Assembly (NCBI RefSeq): GCF_018130465.1
Contig: NZ_JAFCKJ010000002.1
Span: 496,001 to 560,000 of the forward strand
Length of the DNA stretch: 64,000 bases
Direction of reading: 5' to 3'
Source: Bradyrhizobium canariense
Lineage (GTDB): Bacteria > Pseudomonadota > Alphaproteobacteria > Rhizobiales > Xanthobacteraceae
Part shown: positions 56,192-64,000 of the stretch, in pieces
Numbering within the stretch: position 1 is the first letter of the stretch
Layout: each line of letters opens with the position of its first letter
Notes under the pieces: model-generated
What the model saw: the letters and a program-made list of their open reading frames with translations, nothing else
Databases searched by the model: none
Told to the model about the DNA's origin: nothing
Position numbers and translations under genes: made by a program

Positions 56192-56343
56192 GTCGTCCCG
56201 GCCTAGTGCGCAATTGCGCACGGGGGGCCGGGACCATAACCACGGGCGGTGGTTATGGCGCGAGATAGTGGTTCCGAATCTTCGTCAAATTCAATCCTGT
56301 GGTTATGGGTCCCGGATCTGCGCTTACGCTTGTCCGGGACGAC
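56192..56343. repeat. palindromic intergenic repeat, GTCGTCCCGG family
   Basis: Arms GTCGTCCCGG and CCGGGACGAC with internal small hairpin GTGCGCAATTGCGCAC and ATAACCAC/GTGGTTAT. Between ispG and the TauD-like gene. Same inner hairpin as the element at 14130. Confidence 0.8.
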
Positions 56344-56423
56344 GAGGTGAGTTTGCAGCGCAGATTGCGCTTCTGTTGCCAAGAGCTACCATACTCCCAA
56401 TCAAAACGATCGGGAGACACGCC

Positions 56424-57320
56424 ATGAGCTCACTCGCCGGCAAGCAAGGTCCGCGCTACCGCCACACGGCCGAAGACGGCGCGGCTTACGAGACCATCGC
56501 GGTCGAAAAGCTCACTCCCATCATCGGTGCGGAAATCTCCGGCGTCGACATCGGCAAGCTCGTTTCCGACGATGCCCGATCCAACCGCCAGATGGACGAG
56601 GTCCACCGCGCGCTCGCCGAAAATCTCGTCATCTTCTTCCGCGACCAAAATATCACGCCGCAACAGCATCTCGCCTTCGGCCGCAAGTTCGGCGATCTGC
56701 ATTTCCATCCTGCCGCGCCGCACGAGGATGAAGACCCGGCGCTGATGAAGATCTATGCGGATGCGAACTCGCCGCGCGCCAACGGCGAGGGCTGGCATTC
56801 CGACGTGTCCTGCGATCTCGAGCCGCCGATGGGGTCGATCCTCTACATCAAGCAGTGCCCGCCGCGCGGCGGTGACACGCTGTTCGCCAACATGTATGCG
56901 GCCTACGAGGCGCTGTCGGATCGCATGAAGGCCTATCTCGACGGGTTGACCGCGCTGCACGACGGCGAGCCAATCTATCGCGGGCTCTATGCCAATTACG
57001 GCGTCGCGGATCGTCCCTCTTATCCGAATGCGGAGCATCCCGTGGTGCGGACGCATCCGGTCACGGGCAGGAAGGCGCTCTACGTCAACCGCGGCTTCAC
57101 CCGCCACATCAACGGCATCCCGCGCGACGAGAGCGACGCGATGCTCGCCTACCTCTACCAGCACGCCGAGAACCCGCTGTTCCAGTGCCGCTTCCGCTGG
57201 ACCGCGAACGCCATCGCGTTCTGGGACAACCGCTGCACCCAGCACCGCGCGATGTGGGACTACTGGCCGCACACGCGCTCCGGCACACGCGTGACGGTGA
57301 AGGGGGAGCGGCCGGTATGA
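56424..57320 (+). CDS. TauD/TfdA-family 2-oxoglutarate dioxygenase
   Basis: A 298-residue Fe(II)/2-oxoglutarate oxygenase. The iron ligands are His125 and Asp127 (GWHSDVSC) and His274 (CTQHRAMWDY); the 2OG-binding arginine is in TRSGTRVTV. Family members oxidise taurine, 2,4-D or related compounds, the substrate is unknown here. CGGGAGA precedes ATG 56424. The next gene, a Rieske oxygenase, starts 87 nt later, suggesting a shared transcript for degradation of one compound. Confidence 0.92.
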   Translation: MSSLAGKQGPRYRHTAEDGAAYETIAVEKLTPIIGAEISGVDIGKLVSDDARSNRQMDEVHRALAENLVIFFRDQNITPQQHLAFGRKFGDLHFHPAAPHEDEDPALMKIYADANSPRANGEGWHSDVSCDLEPPMGSILYIKQCPPRGGDTLFANMYAAYEALSDRMKAYLDGLTALHDGEPIYRGLYANYGVADRPSYPNAEHPVVRTHPVTGRKALYVNRGFTRHINGIPRDESDAMLAYLYQHAENPLFQCRFRWTANAIAFWDNRCTQHRAMWDYWPHTRSGTRVTVKGERPV

Positions 57321-57407
57321 CCCGCCCTACGCACCGCGTTCTGCGTTGACGTCTTCCCGCGTCCGCGCCAATCTTGCCGAAAACAAAGACCGTCGGGAGG
57401 ATTTTCC

Positions 57408-58745
57408 ATGCTCCGCGCCGAGGACAACAAATTCCTGACCGAGTCGGGCCCCGGAACGGGCATGGGCGAATTGTTGCGCCGGTTCTGGATCCCGGTGCTT
57501 TTGTCGGAAGAACTTCCCGAGCCCGACGGCGAGCCGAAGAAGATCATCGTTCTCGGCGAGGAGCTGCTCGCCTTCCGCGACTCGCGCGGCGTTGTCGGAT
57601 TAATCGACCAGTACTGCCCGCATCGCGGCGCCAATCTCTGGCTTGGGCGCAATGAGGAATGCGGCATCCGCTGCGTCTATCATGGCTGGAAGTTCGACAC
57701 CGACGGCCGGTGCGTCGACATGCCGACCTCCTATCCCGACCTCAACGCCAAAGACCTGATCCGCGTCAAATCCTATCCGGTGCGCGAATGGGGCGAGATG
57801 ATCTGGGCCTATATGGGCCCGGCGGATGCGATGCCCGAGTTGCCAGATCTCGAAATGGCGTTGCTGCCGGCCTCGCACCGCTATGTCAGCAAGAAATGGC
57901 AGGACTGCAACTGGGTGCAGGCGCTGGAAGGTTCGATCGACACCGCGCATTTCACCTTCGCGCACCTCTCCTTCGATAAGGAGGAGAACGAGATTCTGGA
58001 CATCAAGAGGCATTTCGTGAATCCGATCGCGCGGATGTCGAGTGATCACATGCGCTGGATCGCGGAGGATCCGCGCCCTGTGATCAAGATCGCCCCGCAC
58101 GAGGCGGGCCTCACCATCGCAGGTGGGCGGCTCACCGGCCGCGATGACATCTACTGGCGCATCGCGCAGTTCCTGATGCCGTTCCACGCCTATGCGCCGA
58201 GCGCGATGCCGGGCGAGAACATCTTTGGCCAGACCTTCGTGCCCGTCACCGACACCAATTGCTGGATCTACACCTATGCCTGGAATCCGGAGCGGCCGCT
58301 GACGCAAGTCGAGCGTGACGCCTTTGACAGAGGCAATGGCGTGATCGCGGAGGTCGGCGACAATTACGTGCCGCTGCGCCACAAGGGCAACGACTATCTG
58401 ATCGACCGCAAGCTGCAGAAGACCAGGAGCTACACCGGCATCAAGGGCGTCTCCGAACAGGACGCGGCCGTGCAGGACAGCCAGGGCCCGATCGCCGACC
58501 GCACCCGCGAGCATCTCGGTCCGACCGATCTCGGTATCATGCATTTTCGGAAGGTCGTGATGGAGCTGGCGCGGGCACTTCAGCAGGGCGAGCCGCCGCC
58601 GCAGGCCGCGCACCAGGATCGCTACGCCGTGCGCTCGGGCGCCTGCGTCACCAGCAAGGCCAAGGACTTGCCCGCGGTGATGCTGGAACGCTTTGGTGAC
58701 GTCGCGGGATTCGTCGGCCGACCGCGGATTGCGGCAGCGGAGTAG
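57408..58745 (+). CDS. Rieske ring-hydroxylating oxygenase, phthalate dioxygenase-like alpha subunit
   Basis: A 445-residue oxygenase component. The Rieske [2Fe-2S] ligands are Cys70/His72 (YCPHRG) and Cys89/His92 (CVYHGW). The catalytic iron site is Asp178-x-x-His181-x4-His186 (GSIDTAHFTFAH). Sequence is of the phthalate 4,5-dioxygenase / vanillate demethylase-like group. No beta subunit is expected in that class, and no reductase or ferredoxin gene is close. AGGA before ATG 57408. Hydroxylates or O-demethylates an aromatic acid; the substrate is unknown. Confidence 0.93.
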   Translation: MLRAEDNKFLTESGPGTGMGELLRRFWIPVLLSEELPEPDGEPKKIIVLGEELLAFRDSRGVVGLIDQYCPHRGANLWLGRNEECGIRCVYHGWKFDTDGRCVDMPTSYPDLNAKDLIRVKSYPVREWGEMIWAYMGPADAMPELPDLEMALLPASHRYVSKKWQDCNWVQALEGSIDTAHFTFAHLSFDKEENEILDIKRHFVNPIARMSSDHMRWIAEDPRPVIKIAPHEAGLTIAGGRLTGRDDIYWRIAQFLMPFHAYAPSAMPGENIFGQTFVPVTDTNCWIYTYAWNPERPLTQVERDAFDRGNGVIAEVGDNYVPLRHKGNDYLIDRKLQKTRSYTGIKGVSEQDAAVQDSQGPIADRTREHLGPTDLGIMHFRKVVMELARALQQGEPPPQAAHQDRYAVRSGACVTSKAKDLPAVMLERFGDVAGFVGRPRIAAAE

Positions 58746-58748
58746 GGC

Positions 58749-59570
58749 TTGGGGCAATTACGGGGCATCATCTCAAATCTCGTCTTGATGCTGGTCGCGT
58801 CGAGCCTGCTATCGTTGCTTGCAGCTGTTGCCGGCGGCGAAGCCGCTCTCGCGCGGAAAATCGCGAAACCCAAGCCGCCGCAGTCGCCGGTCAAATGTGA
58901 GATGTCGAAATTCCGTATCGTTGTCGATGTCGGGCACACCCCGGACTCCTACGGCGCGTTGAGCGCACGCAACGATCCCGAGTTCGGCTTCAATCTCCGG
59001 CTTGCAAAGGGGATCACGGCGAAGCTCAAGGCCGAAGGCTTTGCCGCGGCCCGCCTGCTCGTCACGGACGGCAAGGCGCGGCCGAGCCTGCTCAAACGCG
59101 TCAGCACCGCGAACGACGCCCGGGCCGATCTCTTCCTTTCGATCCATCACGATTCGGTGCCGGACAAGCTGCTCGGGACCTGGGAGTTCGACGGCGCAAA
59201 CAGCTAGTTCAGCGACCGCTTTTCGGGCCACTCTCTGTTCGTGTCGCAGCGGAATCCGCACTTCGCCGCCAGCCTGATGCTGGCCCGGATGATCGGCAGG
59301 CAGCTGAAAGAGCAGGACCTGCACTATGCCAGCCAATACACCCTGCCGGTGATGGGCCGCTACCGGCGCCAATTGCTCGACAAGGATGTCGGCGTCTACC
59401 GCTATGACGGGCTCGTCGTGCTCTCGCAAACCCGCAGCGCCGCAGTGCTGCTCGAAGCCGGCTCGATCATCAACCGCGACGAGGAGATGACGATGAACTC
59501 GCCGGAGCGGCAGGAGATCATTGCGGGCGCCGTGGCGGTGGCGATGAGGGAGTTTTGCGAGAGGCGGTAG
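58749..59570 (+). pseudogene. N-acetylmuramoyl-L-alanine amidase-like gene interrupted by an in-frame TAG
   Basis: The frame continues unbroken apart from a single TAG at 59205-59207 (codon 153). The first part, from TTG 58749, has a signal-like hydrophobic start (LMLVASSLLSLLAAVAGG) and amidase motifs DVGHTPDSYGA, FGFNLRLAK and LFLSIHHDSV. The second part reads FSDRFSGHSLFVSQRNP and VLLEAGSIINRDEE, which completes the Amidase_3 fold with its catalytic glutamate. TAC (Tyr) at the stop would suit the family. It looks like a recent nonsense mutation, suppression or a base-call error. If truncated, the protein loses its C-terminal catalytic half. Confidence 0.82.
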
Positions 59571-59597
59571 TTCGCTACGCGTCGCAATGACGAGAAT

Positions 59598-61205
59598 CTA
59601 TAGCGGCCCTCTCCGATACTCCCGGTTCGCCAAGCTTGCCTCTTCCAGATCCAGATCCCGCTCGATCCTCCGGCGCGTCTCGTCGGTGATCTGGCCGTCA
59701 CGCAGCAGGTCGTGGATGAATTTGCGCTCGGCGGCGATCAGGTCCCGGGTCAGGGCGGTGCCGGCGGCGGAGACGTCGTGGTGGGTGGGGTCGAGCGAGT
59801 CCGGTAGCTGGTTGACCCGGATCTCGTGGCGTGCGCGCAGGAGCCGCATCACCTCGTCCGACACGTCCTTCTCCTCCGTCAGCACGTCGAGCGACTTCAG
59901 GGCGGCATCGAGGGCCTGGCGCCGAGCCGCGATCTCGGCCTCGTGCTCGGCGACATGCTCGTTGCGACCGGCTTCCGCGACGCCGAGCCAGCGCACCACC
60001 GGCGGCAGCGTCAGGCCGACACCGATCAAGGTGATGAAGATGACACCGAAGGCGACGAACAGGATCAGGTCGCGAAACGGAAAGGCCTCGCCGCCCGGCA
60101 GCGTGAACGGTAGCGCCAGCGCTGCCGCCAGCGACACCGCACCGCGCACGCCGGTGAACGCAAGCACGAACGGCCATTGCCATGGTGGGGACGGGTCGCG
60201 CACGCGCAGCGACTTGCTGAGCATCCGTGGCAGATAGGTCGCGGGATAGAGCCAGGCGAAGCGCGCGATTACGACGACCGCCAGCACCACGGCGGTCGCG
60301 ATCATGATGTCGTCGAGCGGAAACGCCTTCGACTTCTCGTAGAGCGCGCGCAGCTGGAATCCGGTGAGCAGGAACAGCAAGCCCTCGATCAGATAGATCA
60401 CGAGGTCCCAGAAGAAGATTCCTTGCAGGCGCGTCGAGGCCGAGATCAGCAGCGGGCCGTTCCAGCTCACATAGAGGCCGCAGGCGACGGTGGCGATCAC
60501 ACCGGAGCCGCCGAGATGCTCGGGCAGCCAGTAGGACACGTAGGGCGTGATCAGCGACAGTGTCAGCTCGACCTGCGGATCCCCCGACCATTTGCGGAAC
60601 CGCAAGGAGAGCCAGCCGACACCGATGCCGAAGGCGATCTCGCCGGCGACGATGAGCAAGAACTCGCCGCCTGCCAGAGGCAGCGAGAAATGGCCGACCA
60701 TGATCGCGGCGAGCGCGAAGCGGTAGAGGATCAGCGCGGTGGCATCATTCGCGAGCCCTTCGCCTTCGAGGATGACCATGAGCCTGCGCGGCAGGTGCAG
60801 CCGGCGCGCGATCGCGAGCGGCGCCACCACATCGGGCGGCGCGACGATGGCGCCGAGCAGGAAGCCGATCGTCCAGGGCAGGCCGATCAAATAGTGGGTG
60901 GCGGTTGCGACCAGCGCCGCAGTGAAGATCACCGCGCCCACGGCGAGCAGCACGATCGGGCGAAGATTCTTTTTGAACTCGCGCCAGCTCATCGCGACGC
61001 TCGCCGAGTAGATCAGCGGCGGCAGCACCATCAGCAGCACCAGTTCCGGCGGCAGTTCGACCGGCGGCATGCCCGGCACGAAGGCGAGGCCGACACCGGA
61101 GAGCATCAGCAGAATGGCAGGCGCGATGTTGAAGCGGCGTGCGACAAGCGCGGTGCCCGCCAGCACGGCGAGCAGGATGAGAAAGGTCTGAAATTTCGCT
61201 TCCAT
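59598..61205 (-). CDS. CPA1-family Na+/H+ antiporter
   Basis: A 535-residue antiporter with about 12 hydrophobic helices followed by a roughly 125-residue charged, helical cytoplasmic tail (VAEHEAEIAARRQALDAAL). Conserved features of the NhaP/YjcE branch: VAPPDVVAPLAIARRL (transport aspartate) and EGLANDATALILYR. Exchanges external protons for cytosolic Na+ or K+. ATG 61205 (MEAKFQTFLILLAV). It stands between the amidase and beta-lactamase genes on the minus strand. Confidence 0.92.
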   Translation of the reverse strand: MEAKFQTFLILLAVLAGTALVARRFNIAPAILLMLSGVGLAFVPGMPPVELPPELVLLMVLPPLIYSASVAMSWREFKKNLRPIVLLAVGAVIFTAALVATATHYLIGLPWTIGFLLGAIVAPPDVVAPLAIARRLHLPRRLMVILEGEGLANDATALILYRFALAAIMVGHFSLPLAGGEFLLIVAGEIAFGIGVGWLSLRFRKWSGDPQVELTLSLITPYVSYWLPEHLGGSGVIATVACGLYVSWNGPLLISASTRLQGIFFWDLVIYLIEGLLFLLTGFQLRALYEKSKAFPLDDIMIATAVVLAVVVIARFAWLYPATYLPRMLSKSLRVRDPSPPWQWPFVLAFTGVRGAVSLAAALALPFTLPGGEAFPFRDLILFVAFGVIFITLIGVGLTLPPVVRWLGVAEAGRNEHVAEHEAEIAARRQALDAALKSLDVLTEEKDVSDEVMRLLRARHEIRVNQLPDSLDPTHHDVSAAGTALTRDLIAAERKFIHDLLRDGQITDETRRRIERDLDLEEASLANREYRRGPL

Positions 61206-61253
61206 GATGATCTGTCTTCACCCGGAAGCGACCGCAAGGTCAATGCATGCGGC

Positions 61254-62159
61254 TCACGCCAGCCGCTCGGCCACCATGCGGCCGATGCGTGCGAACACGG
61301 CTTCGAACTGTGCCGCACTCGGCGTGCCGCCCTGGGTATAGGCCGCGATCAGGATCGGTGCATCCGGCTTGCTGTCGGTCTTGGCGTTGGATTTGGCGTT
61401 TGTCTTGGCATCGGTCTTGGGCCAGGCCACCGCGATATCGCCGGAGGCGTCCTTGCCGTTGTTGCCGGTCTTGTCGCCGATCTTCCAGCTTGCGGGGAGC
61501 CCGCCACGCAGCCGGTTCGCGCCGGTCTTGCAACCCACCATCCATTCCGTGAGTTGAGCACGCGAGGCCGGCGACAGCCCATCGCCCGTCACCAGCCGGC
61601 GCAGATTGCCTGCCATCGCCGCCGGCGTCGTGGTGTCTCGGGGATCGCCGGGCGGTGAGCGGTTGAGCTCGGGCTCGTTGTGGTCGAGCCGCGAGGTGGT
61701 GTCGCCGAGTGAGCGCCAGAATGCCGTGAGCGCGGCGGGGCCGCCGATCCGCGCCAACAGCAAATTGGCGCAGGTGTTGTCGCTGAGCTCGACGATCGCC
61801 TTGCACATCTCGGTGACCGACATTGCGCCGGCGGCAATGTTTTGCTTGGCGACCGGTGCGTACTCCAGCAGGTCGGCCTTGCCGTACGGGATCATGGCCG
61901 CGAGCTGATCCTCGCCACGATCGACCCGCGCCAGTACGCAAGCCGCGAGCGACGCCTTGAATGTCGAGCACATGACGAACCGTTCGTCGGCGCGCCAGGC
62001 GAGCTTGGCGCCGGTCGCGAGGTTCTCGGCATAGACCCCGATCCGGCCGCCACTCTCGCGCTCATAGGTTTCGAGCTCAGGCTGCGCGTCCGCGGCGAGC
62101 GCGGGGGAGGCGGCAATCCAGCACAGCGAGGCGAGCAGCGAACGGCGGTCGAGAAGCAT
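61254..62159 (-). CDS. class A beta-lactamase with a tetrapeptide-repeat insertion
   Basis: A 301-residue serine beta-lactamase with a secretion signal containing an RR-x-L-L Tat-like motif. Active-site motifs are intact: Ser65-x-x-Lys68 (STFK), SDN at 126-128, the omega-loop EPELN (Glu162), and KTG at 230-232. Residues 248-267, next to the KTG strand, contain five near-copies of K-(T/S/P)-(D/N)-(A/S), encoded by 12-bp tandem DNA units (61368-61415). This extra loop is not usual for the family and could alter substrate access or be neutral. Hydrolyses penicillin-type drugs; clinical relevance unknown. Confidence 0.92.
   Translation of the reverse strand: MLLDRRSLLASLCWIAASPALAADAQPELETYERESGGRIGVYAENLATGAKLAWRADERFVMCSTFKASLAACVLARVDRGEDQLAAMIPYGKADLLEYAPVAKQNIAAGAMSVTEMCKAIVELSDNTCANLLLARIGGPAALTAFWRSLGDTTSRLDHNEPELNRSPPGDPRDTTTPAAMAGNLRRLVTGDGLSPASRAQLTEWMVGCKTGANRLRGGLPASWKIGDKTGNNGKDASGDIAVAWPKTDAKTNAKSNAKTDSKPDAPILIAAYTQGGTPSAAQFEAVFARIGRMVAERLA
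61368..61415. repeat. four 12-bp tandem units inside the beta-lactamase gene
   Basis: Units CTTGCTGTCGGT, CTTGGCGTTGGA, TTTGGCGTTTGT and CTTGGCATCGGT follow one another (minus-strand coding for the K-T-D-A-type repeats). Multiples of three keep the frame, so copy-number change would lengthen or shorten a surface loop. Confidence 0.75.
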
Positions 62160-62219
62160 GGGGACCTGTTGGGCGGAGACGAGGGAGGGAACGCAGCGGC
62201 GAGCGGGAGGGAAGCCCCC

Positions 62220-62594
62220 TCACTCCCGCAGGTCATACCGATAAGACTTCGACACGATCTGCCAGCCGTCGGCGAGCTTCATCGCCACCAGATAGTCGGT
62301 GAAAAAACGCGGCGGCAGCTGGCACCGGACCTTGATGAAGGCGGTCTTGTCGTCCGAACGGTCGATGGTGACGATGAAATCCTCGCGCGGCTTGCCTTCG
62401 GCCTTGCCGGAGGGGCGCTTGCGCACGCGGTCGAGCCAGTCCGGCACGGTCAGCACCTGCAGCTCGCCCTTCTCGACCCAGCGCAAATCGGCGGAGGGAT
62501 GGAAGATGGCACCGAGTTTTTCGGCATCGCCCTCGTAAAGTCCGTCGAAATAGGATTGCACGACGGCTTCGACGCTCGAACGGTTCTGGCTCAT
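62220..62594 (-). CDS. NTF2-like (lumazine-binding type) protein, paralogue of 29214-29582
   Basis: A 124-residue protein. VVQSYFDGLYEGDAEKLGAI and LPPRFFTDYLVAMKLADGW match the NTF2-like fold and align with the product at 29214-29582. ATG 62594 (MSQNRSSVEA). It follows the beta-lactamase gene on the same strand upstream, 60 nt apart, and diverges from the GFA gene. Enzyme, binding or structural role is undefined for this family. Confidence 0.82.
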   Translation of the reverse strand: MSQNRSSVEAVVQSYFDGLYEGDAEKLGAIFHPSADLRWVEKGELQVLTVPDWLDRVRKRPSGKAEGKPREDFIVTIDRSDDKTAFIKVRCQLPPRFFTDYLVAMKLADGWQIVSKSYRYDLRE

Positions 62595-62688
62595 GGGTCA
62601 TCCCTTTGAATGATGGCTCGCGGCGAACTTAGTCCTACACATCAAAATGCGCTATGGGAGTGCGTACCATTTGCGCGAGGACACTGTG

Positions 62689-63117
62689 ATGACCGGATCA
62701 GAGAATTCGAACGCTCGTATCCTGATCGGCGAATGCTACTGCCGCGCCGTGCGCTACGAGGTGGTGGACGCGTTCTCGTATGCGATGAACTGCCACTGCT
62801 CGAATTGCCGCCGTACCACCGGCGCCGCCTTCAAGCCGTTCGCCGGAATAACCCAGGACAAGCTGCGCATTGCCCATGGTGAAGACCAGCGCGTCATCTA
62901 CGGCGACGACGCCACCCATGACGCCCACTGCGCCCGCTGCGGCTCGTTGCTTTACTCCCGGGTGCGCGACGGAAAATGGGTCCATGTCGCCATGGGAACC
63001 CTGGTCGATGCCCCCTCGATCCGACCGAGCGTCCACATTTTCGTGGGTTCGAAGGCGCCCTGGCACGAGATTACGGACAATCTGCCTCAATATCGGGGCC
63101 ACGTCGGGGATGCCTGA
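62689..63117 (+). CDS. GFA/CENP-V-type zinc-binding protein
   Basis: A 142-residue protein of the glutathione-dependent formaldehyde-activating (GFA) family. Zinc ligands are clear: CYCRAVRY, CHCSNCRRTTG and CARCGSLLYS. GFA was first linked to formaldehyde detoxification, though most family members have unproven activity. CGAGGA precedes ATG 62689, deciding it over the in-frame upstream start at 62647. Stands divergent from the NTF2-like gene; the 181-nt gap after it has no supported feature. Confidence 0.9.
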   Translation: MTGSENSNARILIGECYCRAVRYEVVDAFSYAMNCHCSNCRRTTGAAFKPFAGITQDKLRIAHGEDQRVIYGDDATHDAHCARCGSLLYSRVRDGKWVHVAMGTLVDAPSIRPSVHIFVGSKAPWHEITDNLPQYRGHVGDA

Positions 63118-63298
63118 GGTAACCTGCTGCACACCTATTCCTCGGCGAACCGCGATCGGACTGGCGCGACAAACAAAAGGGGTCTTTCGGCCTGCCGCCG
63201 GCGCCACCTTCGTGACTCCATCACAAGCGCCCGCGGCGGACCCCGTTAAAGCCATCCCAAAGGGGCTCGAACGGCCCTGAACCATCGGAAGTCGTGTC

Positions 63299-64000
63299 AT
63301 GCGCAATTTGCTCAGACTTTGTCCGCTTCTCCTCGCTGTCGCGCTGCTATTCGGTGCCGGGCCCGCTTTCGCCGGGAAGCGCGTCGCGCTGGTGATCGCC
63401 AACTCCGCCTATCAGCATGCGCCGTCGCTTACGAACCCCGTCAACGACGGTTCGGTGATGGCCAGGACGCTGAAGGAGGCCGGGTTCGACATCGTCGATT
63501 CCCGGCACGACCTGACGGCGCAGGAAACCCGGCGTGTGCTGCGCGAATTCGCCGACGGGACCCGCGATGCCGATATCGCCGTGGTCTACTATGCCGGCCA
63601 CGGCATCGAGGTGGAAGGCTCGAACTATCTGATCCCTGTCGACGCCAAGCTGGAGCGTGACACCGACGTCTTTGACGAGGCGCTCTCCCTCGACCGCGTC
63701 CTGGTCGCGGTCGAACCGGCCAAGCAGCTTCGCCTGGTGATCCTGGATGCCTGCCGTGACAATCCGTTCGGCAAGACCATGAAGCGCACGGTCGCCTCGC
63801 GCGGCCTCGGCCGCGGCCTCGCCCAGGTTGAGCCGACCAGCCCCAACACGCTGATCGCCTATTCGGCCAAGGCCGGCTTCACGGCGCAGGATGGCGACGG
63901 CGCGAACAGCCCCTTTACCGTGGCGCTGTCGAAGCATCTGACGACGCCCGGCCTCGACGTCCGCCGCGCCTTCGGCTTCGTGCGTGACGAGGTGCTCAAG
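63299..64000 (+). CDS. caspase-like (C14) peptidase, C-terminus outside the window
   Basis: The first 234 codons of a longer gene; the frame is open to the window edge. A signal peptide (LLLAVALLFGAGPAFA) leads into the caspase fold: GKRVALVIANSAYQHAPSL, catalytic His101 in YYAGHGIEVEG and Cys152 in ILDACRDNPF. This is a bacterial metacaspase/orthocaspase-like protein, with a likely secreted or periplasmic location. Domains beyond the window (often repeats or lectin-like) cannot be seen. GGAAG upstream of ATG 63299 supports the start. Confidence 0.9.
   Translation, partial: MRNLLRLCPLLLAVALLFGAGPAFAGKRVALVIANSAYQHAPSLTNPVNDGSVMARTLKEAGFDIVDSRHDLTAQETRRVLREFADGTRDADIAVVYYAGHGIEVEGSNYLIPVDAKLERDTDVFDEALSLDRVLVAVEPAKQLRLVILDACRDNPFGKTMKRTVASRGLGRGLAQVEPTSPNTLIAYSAKAGFTAQDGDGANSPFTVALSKHLTTPGLDVRRAFGFVRDEVLK

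Overview
The window is high-GC chromosomal DNA that looks like Bradyrhizobium or a close relative in the Nitrobacteraceae (Alphaproteobacteria). The main clues are a RegS/RegR redox two-component pair in the rhizobial arrangement, alphaproteobacterial GlnD, MutS, IspG and MmcB proteins, PHB metabolism genes, a protocatechuate (pca) cluster, and many short dispersed palindromic repeats in the gaps between genes. The genus is my inference; no database was searched. I saw no rRNA, tRNA, CRISPR array, phage module, transposase or plasmid functions. Both ends cut through genes.

Layout. 1-6.2 kb: a truncated PAS-GGDEF-EAL signalling protein, an orphan HWE/HisKA_2-type histidine kinase, an SDR, a cytochrome P450 and a luciferase-like flavin monooxygenase. 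6.5-12.4 kb: soluble transhydrogenase SthA, an MFS exporter, a PHB-depolymerase-like esterase, a small ABM-like protein divergent from an HxlR regulator, and an MBL hydrolase. 12.5-17.1 kb: two convergent GH13 enzymes (alpha-glucosidase type and trehalose-synthase type), the MmcB nuclease and a 59-residue protein. 17.2-23.4 kb: regSR, an ABC-2 exporter pair, intracellular PHB depolymerase PhaZ and a YgjP-like metallopeptidase. 23.7-33.5 kb: PBP1A, a DUF1330 protein, a LivK-type binding protein, a DUF1304 protein, Ogt, a small lower-GC islet (NTF2-like protein plus divergent LysR), and glnD.

33.6-38.1 kb: an SsuABC/TauABC-like importer followed by an OsmC protein and a membrane protein. 38.5-49.9 kb: a soluble triple-PAS chemoreceptor, mutS, the aromatic degradation cluster pcaF / intradiol dioxygenase / pcaH / pcaG, a membrane chemoreceptor, and an APH-fold kinase. 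50.0-56.2 kb: a MarR-EmrA-EmrB efflux operon, a Zur-like regulator, an EamA transporter and ispG. 56.4-64 kb: a TauD-like dioxygenase next to a Rieske oxygenase, an amidase gene broken by an in-frame amber codon, a Na+/H+ antiporter, a class A beta-lactamase with an unusual tetrapeptide-repeat insertion, an NTF2-like protein, a GFA protein and a truncated caspase-like peptidase.

The genes fit a versatile soil bacterium: uptake of organic sulfur or amino acids, intracellular and secreted-type polyester hydrolysis, ring cleavage of lignin-type aromatics, redox-responsive regulation, chemotaxis and drug efflux. I see no single new defence or mobile system. The most unusual items are the amber-interrupted amidase, the repeat insertion in the beta-lactamase, the well-formed operator-like palindromes upstream of pcaF, the lysR gene, marR and the sulfonate-type importer, and a structured gene-free stretch upstream of the YgjP-like gene.
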